A DNA stretch of 64,000 nucleotides, taken from the NCBI RefSeq assembly GCF_039535095.1, contig NZ_BAAAWN010000001.1, positions 992,001 to 1,056,000 of the forward strand, in the 5' to 3' direction. The notes below the pieces were generated by a model. That model saw only the letters and a list, made by a program, of their open reading frames with translations, searched no databases and was not told the origin of the DNA. This stretch comes from Arthrobacter ramosus (lineage in GTDB: Bacteria > Actinomycetota > Actinomycetes > Actinomycetales > Micrococcaceae). The position numbers and the translations under genes were made by a program. This document shows, piece by piece, positions 58,267 to 64,000 of the stretch (positions are counted from its first letter, which is position 1; every line of letters begins with the position of its first letter).

Positions 58267-58824
58267 CTACCGAACACCTTCCTGTGGCGAGACACTGACC
58301 AAAGCGGCCTGAATCTTCCGAATGATTGACCCAAGAAGGCCCGACGAGAGAAGTCCGGAACCGAGCGGGCCCGCGGCGTCCTCACCAAGTGGCGGCAACT
58401 GCTGAAGCGCCGCCCTCACTTGAGCATTCATGTGCTCGAGTTGCCAGGAGACCTCGTCGGAGATGGCCGTCGGCTGATCCGGAGCGGCCAGCCCGGCCGC
58501 TTTCGCGGCGTAGGCGGCCGCGCCGAGAGCGTGCGCGCCCATGTGAGCGACGCCGGCGGCTTGTCCAGCCGCCCGCGCGGCCGCCACAGCCGCAGGAGAA
58601 CTCACGGCGTGCGCGGCCCGCCCAGCAACGAAGCGCCGGCGAATCTCACCGGCGGCGTCAAGTTCACCGTGAGCAAACGCCCGAGTACGCGCGATGGCAT
58701 CACGTGGCCGGCCATCTGTCGGGGCCTCCGTCTCGAACAAGACCAGGACTCGCTCAGCACAGTCCGCGGCCCACGCTGCCACGAGGCGACGATCGGCTTC
58801 TCTCAGTGTCTGCGTGGAAGACAC
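58267..58824 (-). CDS. Imm5-like putative immunity protein
   Basis: 185 residues from a GTG at 58824, two bases beyond the zapE stop. READRRLVAAWAADCAERVLVLFE, followed by PRDAIARTRAFAHGE and an Ala-rich helical block (AVAAARAAGQAAGVAHMGAHALGAAAYAAKAAGL), is the pattern of all-helical Imm5-like proteins. They are usually encoded with polymorphic toxins. No toxin gene is next to it, so it may be an orphan or have another job. Function uncertain. Confidence 0.72.
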   Translation of the reverse strand: MSSTQTLREADRRLVAAWAADCAERVLVLFETEAPTDGRPRDAIARTRAFAHGELDAAGEIRRRFVAGRAAHAVSSPAAVAAARAAGQAAGVAHMGAHALGAAAYAAKAAGLAAPDQPTAISDEVSWQLEHMNAQVRAALQQLPPLGEDAAGPLGSGLLSSGLLGSIIRKIQAALVSVSPQEGVR

Positions 58825-58826
58825 GT

Positions 58827-60005
58827 TCAGCTGCCCCCGGCCTCTACTTCTTCAAAAGGCGTCGAGGCTTCCACCCGGTCCAGGAGCGACAGCCGGCTCG
58901 CAATTCTGGCCAGATCAACGGGCTGGGTGCTTGTCCGGTGGGCCGGATCCTGGGCCAGGTCCCAGTCCAAGGGGCCGTGACCCACCAGGAAGAGCGTGAT
59001 GCCCTGGTCGCACAGGACATCCACGACATTGCTGAACCGTTGCCAGGCCGGCGCGGACCCGGCAGCCGACTCGAGCCTTGGCGAGGGTACGCCGTCGATC
59101 ACCCAGGTTCCGTAGTCCTCCGCCAACGCCAGGTAGTCCGCCGTCGACATGAGGCCGCCGCACAATTCCGTGAAACTGACCCAGAGCATGTCGTCAGCCG
59201 CTTTGACGGTGAGCCGTTGCGTCGTGGGCGTGAGGATCCGCTCTTGTGACTTCGCCGGCGGGAACAAACCGAAGGCTCCGAGTTGCGCCGGCGTTCCGGG
59301 AGTAATGATCTTTCCCCTGCTGAAGGCCTCCAGACCAGGGGAGTCGCTGGGCCGTGGCGCAGCGGAACCAGTAACCGGCGAACGCCGGAAATCAGTGTCT
59401 CCGTCGATCTCCATGATGTCCATCATCTCCTTGATCACCCCGATGGTCGGCACGAAAAGATCGTGCCACAGAGGGTTCGGTAACAACTTATCCGGTGGAT
59501 AGTTCGACGTCACCACGAGCGGGACTCGCCGTTGGGCCGCGGTCCGGAGCAGCTTGGCGATGAACACTCCGTCACCCACATCGTGCACGTGGAATTCGTC
59601 GAAACACAGGATGTCGACGCCGGACAGCAAGGCATCCACCGAGCGCTGGATGGCCGTGCCATCCGCCTCAGGCCTCCCGGCCGAAGCGTGCACACCCCGA
59701 TGCAGCTGACGGAAGAAATCATGGAAATGGATGCGCCTTTTCCGCCCCGGCAACTGACGGTAAAAGCTGTCCATGAGCCAGCTTTTACCGCGTCCCACCG
59801 GACCGTGAAGGTAGACGCTACGCGGCGTCCGCCGTCGTAGGAGTCCCTTACGGCGGACGGAAATGGACTCGCCGAGCTGGCAGAGCCGGGCGGCGGCCGC
59901 GGCCTGGGCCGGCTCCAGGATGAAACCGGAAGCCTCGGCGTCGGCGATGATTTCCGCTATGAGATCGGACGCGTCGGGGCGTCGCCCAGCGGAGGCAAGG
60001 AACAC
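58827..60005 (-). CDS. zapE: ZapE/AFG1-family ATPase
   Basis: 392 residues from a GTG overlapping the corA stop by one base; the longer upstream frame lies inside corA. Walker A GPVGRGKS (68-75), Walker B ILCFDEFHV (Asp136, Glu137), sensor region VVTSNYPPDKLLPNPLWHDLFVP. The AFG1-like family includes E. coli ZapE, which acts at the division ring, and mitochondrial Lace1. Here a long insert (about 200-300) carries GTPAQLGAFG. Cotranscribed with corA. Confidence 0.9.
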   Translation of the reverse strand: MFLASAGRRPDASDLIAEIIADAEASGFILEPAQAAAAARLCQLGESISVRRKGLLRRRTPRSVYLHGPVGRGKSWLMDSFYRQLPGRKRRIHFHDFFRQLHRGVHASAGRPEADGTAIQRSVDALLSGVDILCFDEFHVHDVGDGVFIAKLLRTAAQRRVPLVVTSNYPPDKLLPNPLWHDLFVPTIGVIKEMMDIMEIDGDTDFRRSPVTGSAAPRPSDSPGLEAFSRGKIITPGTPAQLGAFGLFPPAKSQERILTPTTQRLTVKAADDMLWVSFTELCGGLMSTADYLALAEDYGTWVIDGVPSPRLESAAGSAPAWQRFSNVVDVLCDQGITLFLVGHGPLDWDLAQDPAHRTSTQPVDLARIASRLSLLDRVEASTPFEEVEAGGS

Positions 60006-61000
60006 TAGAGCCAGTTCTTCCGCTTGAAAATGACATACATGATAAAGCCCGCGGCAACCATCATTCCGAGCGCCATGGGATAGCCGAATGGCCAATGGAG
60101 CTCGGGCATGATGTCGAAGTTCATGCCGTAGAGCCCTGTAACGAATGCGGGTGCAAAGAAGATCGCGGCCCACGAGGAGATCTTCTTGGTTTGTTCGTTT
60201 TGTGCCGCACTCGCCTCGTTTTGCCGGTTCGCGGTCAGGGTCCCGTCGAGGGTCAGGGCGTTTTGGAGCAGGTCGCGGAACCCATTGGCACGGGAGATGA
60301 CTTGTTCGACGTGGTCCTCCACATCGCGGAGTTTGCGCTGCAGTTCGATGTCGACTCCGTATTTCTCGAACCCGCGCTTCAAGGAGGCCATCATCTCCGG
60401 GAGTGGGTTGATTGCGCGCTGGAACTGGATGACCTCGCGGGCGAGTTCATAGATGCGCCGCGAAACCAGGGGATCGCCGCCGAAGAGCTGGTCCTCGATC
60501 TCGTCGATGTCGTTCTCCAGCCCCGAGATCACAGGGCCGTAGTCGTCCACTACCCGGTCCAACAGCGCGTACAGGACGGCTTCGGGACCATGGCGCAGCA
60601 GCTCCGGTTGTTGTTCTAGATCGCGACGGACCTTGGCCACCCCGGGTGTCTCCGCGTGCCGGACCGTGACCACGAAGTTCCTCCCCGTGAAGATATGAAG
60701 CTCACCGAACTCCACGGTCTCCGTAGCATCTACGTACCGCGCCGGCCGGAGGACTGTGAAGAGGTTGTTGTCGTAGCGTTCCAGCTTGGGCCGCTGGTGG
60801 GCGTTGACGGCGTCCTCGACTGCGAGCAAGTGGAGGCCGAACTCGGCGGCCACTGCAGCCATTTCCGTCTCGTCGGGCCGATACAGTCCAATCCACACCA
60901 TTCCGCCGTGGGCGGCCAGTGTTTCGACGCTTTGCTCGAGGCTTCCCGGAGTGGCGGTCCGGATACCGTTCACATAGACGGCATTGTCAATGATGGTCAC
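60005..61000 (-). CDS. corA: CorA-family Mg/Co transporter
   Basis: 331 residues from a GTG with GGAGGAG upstream. A large cytoplasmic domain (1-265) with helices such as IYELAREVIQFQRAINPLPEM is followed by two membrane helices. The selectivity motif YGMNF with following MPEL sits between them. Mg2+ or Co2+ uptake is expected. Also related to low-specificity Zn exporters (ZntB), which share this signature. Confidence 0.94.
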   Translation of the reverse strand: MTIIDNAVYVNGIRTATPGSLEQSVETLAAHGGMVWIGLYRPDETEMAAVAAEFGLHLLAVEDAVNAHQRPKLERYDNNLFTVLRPARYVDATETVEFGELHIFTGRNFVVTVRHAETPGVAKVRRDLEQQPELLRHGPEAVLYALLDRVVDDYGPVISGLENDIDEIEDQLFGGDPLVSRRIYELAREVIQFQRAINPLPEMMASLKRGFEKYGVDIELQRKLRDVEDHVEQVISRANGFRDLLQNALTLDGTLTANRQNEASAAQNEQTKKISSWAAIFFAPAFVTGLYGMNFDIMPELHWPFGYPMALGMMVAAGFIMYVIFKRKNWL

Positions 61001-61018
61001 GAGGTTATTCTCCTCCCG

Positions 61019-61444
61019 TTATTGCAACGCCCCGAGGATTGACCCGGCGACTGTCATGGCCACGATGTCATGGCCGGAGTCGATGAGGGTCACGGCGGAC
61101 GGCCGGCCCGCGAAACCGTTGTGGATGACGTGGCCGCCGACGCGGAAGACGACCGCAATCACTAGCGCAAAGAAACCGGCGTGCAGGCTTCCCTGCACGC
61201 CCAGCTTGCCGATGAGGACGGCCAACAGGATGCTCGTAAGAGCTGCGGCCACCATCATGGGGATCCAGATTCCTGCGCCGCCGTCGATCTTCTTGAGGTC
61301 TTCCTCGGTCTTGCCAATAGCCTGCATCCACCGTCTCCCGAGGACCGCCGGCATGTACCAGACAAATCCGATGACCATGCTGGAAATGAACGCCAGGAGT
61401 ATCGCCAGCCAGTTGAGGTGCTGAAGGGAAGAGAGCCAATCCAT
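61019..61444 (-). CDS. DUF1761-family membrane protein
   Basis: 141 residues, four helices. LNWLAILLAFISSMVIGFVWYMPAVLGRRWM and the cluster VFRVGGHVIHNGFAGRPSAVTLIDSGHDIVAMTVAG are typical of DUF1761. Function unknown. 18 bp downstream is corA on the same strand, and 9 bp upstream is the Lrp-type gene, so all may be cotranscribed. Confidence 0.9.
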   Translation of the reverse strand: MDWLSSLQHLNWLAILLAFISSMVIGFVWYMPAVLGRRWMQAIGKTEEDLKKIDGGAGIWIPMMVAAALTSILLAVLIGKLGVQGSLHAGFFALVIAVVFRVGGHVIHNGFAGRPSAVTLIDSGHDIVAMTVAGSILGALQ

Positions 61445-61453
61445 TCTGGAATC

Positions 61454-62014
61454 CTAGTCGGCTTCCCTGACCGGCGAATCAGTGGAAACCTGCGTTTTGA
61501 CCCGTTTCGTGGCGCCGGCGGTCTCGGCGGCGTCCACGAGCCTGCTGATGAGCGGCTCTGTCCGGTAGGGGATATGGGTGTGCAAGGCAAGGACCGTCTC
61601 CGTGCGGATGACGCCTTTGGTTCTGAGGATGGAGCGAAGCGCCGTTTGCAGGTTGTGCGTGTCGGTGGCCACCACCCGGCATAAGAGATCGCCTCGCCCG
61701 GAAATTTCATGCACCTCAAGGACCTGCGGGATACGGCGCAGGGCTCCGATCACGCCGTCGAGTTCCCGGTGGGTCACCTCCAACGTCACGAAGCCGACGA
61801 CGTCGTACCCCACCTTTTCGAGGTCGACCTCACGGCCGCCGTCGTTCAATACGCCCGAGCGGACCAGGCGGCGCATCCTCGATTGGGCGGTGTTGCGCGC
61901 AATCCCCAGAGACTCGCTAAGTTCACCGATCTGAACCCTGGGATCACGGATCAACTCGAGCAGGATCTTCAGGTCCGTCGGATCGAGGGTGTTCAAATCA
62001 TCACTCCAGCTCAT
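61454..62014 (-). CDS. Lrp/AsnC-family transcriptional regulator
   Basis: 186 residues. Helix-turn-helix LKILLELIRDPRVQIGELSESLGIARNTAQSRMRRLVRSGVL near the start, then a RAM ligand-binding domain (VGFVTLEVTHRELDGVIGALRRIPQVLEVHEISGRGDLLCRVVATDTHNLQ). Lrp family members sense amino acids. It diverges from the MFS gene at 62183; TCAATTTTGA and TGATCAATT stretches at 62034-62060 could be the operator. Confidence 0.93.
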   Translation of the reverse strand: MSWSDDLNTLDPTDLKILLELIRDPRVQIGELSESLGIARNTAQSRMRRLVRSGVLNDGGREVDLEKVGYDVVGFVTLEVTHRELDGVIGALRRIPQVLEVHEISGRGDLLCRVVATDTHNLQTALRSILRTKGVIRTETVLALHTHIPYRTEPLISRLVDAAETAGATKRVKTQVSTDSPVREAD

Positions 62015-62182
62015 TTGTGGTCATCGGTGGACGTCAATTTTGACTGTTCTGATCAATTCTTTCACGGACATCTGATCTATCTGGCAGGCCTGCGACATCC
62101 TATTGCCATCAATATTTTGGGCCGTCCAGTCCCGGCCCACAAGGCCAGGTTCCGTGATGGCCGCTGAGGCGAAGGCACGGAA

Positions 62183-63421
62183 ATGACTGTCTTTAGCGAA
62201 CTGCGCATGCGCCAGGCCACCGCCGGGCGCTGGGGCTGGGATGCTTCCACCACGGCAAGGCTGGGCCTGGCCGGCGCCGTCATGTTCACACTGCTGGTCG
62301 GTGCCAACTTGGCGAGCCCGCTGTATCCGCTGCTTCAGGCGGAACTGGGAATCACTTCACTCGGCGTGACCATTGCCTTTGCAAGCTACGTCCTGGCACT
62401 CGTGGCGGTGCTGATGCTCGCCGGCCACTGGTCGGACCATATCGGCAGGCGTGCGGCGCTGGTACTGGCAGTCCTCGTGGGCTTGATGGGCGGCCTGGTT
62501 TTCGCCAACGCTGACAACCTCTTGATGCTCTCGGCCGGCCGGATGCTCCAGGGCGTTGCCGTGGGCCTTGCTACCGGAGCGAGCTCTGCGGCTTTGCGTG
62601 AATTGCTTCCGTCCCGGCCCGAGTGGGCTTCCCGTTTCACTTTGCTGTCTTCCTCCGGAGGGGTGGCCGCCGGTCCTGCCATCGGTGGACTGCTTTCGCT
62701 GCTCCCGGGTGCCACGTCAACGCCGTTCTTCATTCACGCGGCCGTCCTCCTCCTTTTGTTGGTCCCGCTGTGGCTTCTCAAGGCACGCCCGGCGATTCGG
62801 CCTGCCGAAGGCCCTCGTCCCTACACGGTGCTCGCCCCACGCCGGCCCTCCGTATCGCGGGAAGCCAGGGGAGCGTTTTGGCTGGCCTCAAGCGTGGGTT
62901 TCCTCAGCTTTGCCGTGTTCGGATTCTGCCTTTCGCTCGCGCCCGGCTACTTCGCCGTCGTCGTACATGCCGATTCCCGCCCCATGACCGGGCTGCTCGC
63001 CGGGCTCACGCTCGGAGCGTCCGCGCTCAGTCAATTGCTGAAGGTCCGCGGCCGTTTCGCCGTGCCCGCTGGACTGGCGGTCCTGGGAGTTTCCATTGTG
63101 CTGGTCGGAGCGGCGGCATCCCTGTCCAGCCCGGTGCTGCTGGTGGCAGCGAGCCTGTCCGCCGGTGTAGGGCAGGGGATCGCCTTCCGCCTGGTGTTCA
63201 ACGACGTTGCCAGCAAGGTGGAAGCGTCCCGGCACGCCCAGATCATCAGCACCGTCTACGTCCTCACCTACCTTGGCAGCGCTGTGCCGGTCATCGGGTT
63301 GGGCCTGGCCGCCTCGGCCATCGGGCTGGGCGCCGCTGCCAGCTATTTCACTGTGGTGTGTGGGCTGGCAGCTGCTGTGCTCGCCGTCATCTCCTTCCGC
63401 AGGGTGCTCCGCAAGGGCTGA
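62183..63421 (+). CDS. MFS transporter
   Basis: 412 residues, twelve helices. The A motif GHWSDHIGRRAAL lies between helices 2 and 3. The opening FTLLVGANLASPLYPLLQAELG and the later GRMLQGVAVGLATGASSAALREL resemble drug or metabolite exporters of the major facilitator superfamily. It diverges from the Lrp-type regulator, which may control it. Substrate unknown. Confidence 0.92.
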   Translation: MTVFSELRMRQATAGRWGWDASTTARLGLAGAVMFTLLVGANLASPLYPLLQAELGITSLGVTIAFASYVLALVAVLMLAGHWSDHIGRRAALVLAVLVGLMGGLVFANADNLLMLSAGRMLQGVAVGLATGASSAALRELLPSRPEWASRFTLLSSSGGVAAGPAIGGLLSLLPGATSTPFFIHAAVLLLLLVPLWLLKARPAIRPAEGPRPYTVLAPRRPSVSREARGAFWLASSVGFLSFAVFGFCLSLAPGYFAVVVHADSRPMTGLLAGLTLGASALSQLLKVRGRFAVPAGLAVLGVSIVLVGAAASLSSPVLLVAASLSAGVGQGIAFRLVFNDVASKVEASRHAQIISTVYVLTYLGSAVPVIGLGLAASAIGLGAAASYFTVVCGLAAAVLAVISFRRVLRKG

Positions 63422-63448
63422 CTGGCTGTTCGTCTGACAAGCCCAAGT

Positions 63449-63496
63449 TTGCAAAGATTGATTTGCAAAGAAAGTATTGCAAAGGTTTCTTTGCAA
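63449..63496 (+). promoter_or_regulatory. TTGCAAAG operator array upstream of the ArsR-type gene
   Basis: TTGCAAAG occurs at 63449, 63463 and 63477, spaced exactly 14 bases apart, and inverted as CTTTGCAA at 63489-63496. The last two form a palindrome. The array ends 17 bases before the ATG at 63513 and overlaps where RNA polymerase should bind, so autorepression is likely. Confidence 0.7.
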
Positions 63497-63512
63497 GAGT
63501 AGCGTTTCCGGC

Positions 63513-64000
63513 ATGGAGAAGGTTCAAGAGCCGGAATTCCCCGTCCGCAAGGTCGATACGGCGTCCCTCAAAGCGCTCGCGCACCCCTTGCGCGTTCAAA
63601 TCCTTGAGATGCTGTCCCGTTATGGGCCACAGACCGCCTGCAGCCTGGCCGAACTCCTCGACGAATCCAGTGGCGCTACGAGCTACCACCTTCGGCAACT
63701 CGCCAAGTTCGACTTCGTCCACGAAGTCCCAGGCAAGGGGACAGCACGGGAGCGGTGGTGGGAGCGGCCCAGGGGAGCCATCCAGATCACTTCGCCCGAG
63801 TTGGCCCATTCGCCGGCAACGCAGGAGGCATCGAGGCTAGTCACGCGCGAGTTCGAACGGAGCAGGCAGGCTGTCCTCGCGGACTTCATGGCTCACGGCA
63901 TGGACTCCTTGGACGAAGACTGGCTCGACGCTGCCATCGTCAACACCGCCAACGCCCGGATGTCAGCCGAGCAGCTCGGACGCTACGCCCACGCCATGGA
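63513..64000 (+). CDS. ArsR-type winged-helix regulator (C-terminus outside window)
   Basis: At least 162 residues from ATG 63513 to the window end without a stop. The HTH is VDTASLKALAHPLRVQILEMLSRYGPQTACSLAELLDESSGATSYHLRQLAKFDFVHEV, typical of the ArsR-like group that includes helix-turn-helix proteins with a larger effector domain. The beginning of a second domain follows (RWWERPRGAIQITSPEL). It follows the MFS gene by 91 bp and may regulate it or a gene outside the window. Confidence 0.88.
   Translation, partial: MEKVQEPEFPVRKVDTASLKALAHPLRVQILEMLSRYGPQTACSLAELLDESSGATSYHLRQLAKFDFVHEVPGKGTARERWWERPRGAIQITSPELAHSPATQEASRLVTREFERSRQAVLADFMAHGMDSLDEDWLDAAIVNTANARMSAEQLGRYAHAM

Noticed and set aside
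58326..59249. Plus-strand frame of 307 codons opposite the Imm5-like and zapE genes
   Set aside because: Arg/Pro-rich shadow with no domain, while both minus-strand genes have good family matches.

Overview
The window is high-GC DNA with frequent GTG starts, 1-4 bp gene overlaps and families typical of soil Actinobacteria (MAB_1171c-type membrane protein, DUF4192, DUF3618, CrcB pairs, ABC-3C defence). It most resembles a chromosomal segment from the Micrococcaceae (Arthrobacter and relatives). That assignment is by gene content and style only; there is no rRNA or intact tRNA gene here.

1-12.6 kb: a meta-cleavage aromatic operon on the minus strand (extradiol dioxygenase, FAH hydrolase, cyclase-family hydrolase, FAD monooxygenase cut by the window start). 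A scar follows, made of an IS30 transposase tail fused to a broken DUF4192 copy. Next is a minus-strand amino-acid operon (diaminopropionate-ammonia-lyase-like PLP enzyme, M20 hydrolase, RidA, LysR) divergent from an APC permease, then a broken glyA piece and an intact DUF4192 gene.

12.9-19.7 kb: a mobile or defence-type region. It carries an ImmA/IrrE peptidase with a MAB_1171c membrane protein, an MpaB-family oxygenase, an SRPBCC protein and a complete three-gene ABC-three-component conflict system ending in a DUF2326 ATPase. It stops at a copy of the 3' end of tRNA-Ala, which looks like an attachment-site scar.

20-28 kb: a DeoR-controlled operon (APC permease, FGGY kinase, two FAD oxidoreductases one of which has a [2Fe-2S] domain, Rid protein), probably for an amino-alcohol or hydroxy-amine. 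28-37 kb: App1 phosphatase-like protein, a two-component system, a membrane flavocytochrome-type reductase with an FMN-binding partner, and a cell-envelope/stress set (YihY, DUF3618, holin-like). A repeated TAAG-type palindrome precedes several of these stress genes.

37.9-52.4 kb: a large sugar-acid region. GntP permease and gluconokinase diverge from two isomerase/epimerases and two Gfo/Idh/MocA dehydrogenases, followed by a LacI regulator, glucuronate isomerase, fructuronate reductase, ManD-type mannonate dehydratase and an unusual single-chain gluconokinase-GH3 fusion. Three promoters share one architecture: a TGGCAAYCGGTTGNCA-like operator whose right half is the -35 box. This is best read as a LacI-controlled glucuronate/glucoside regulon.

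52.5-64 kb: housekeeping and stress genes (SRAP peptidase, universal stress protein with two CrcB fluoride channels, beta-propeller surface protein, lmo0937-type peptide, Imm5-like protein, ZapE, CorA, DUF1761, Lrp regulator, MFS exporter) and an ArsR-type regulator cut by the window end, preceded by regularly spaced TTGCAAAG repeats.
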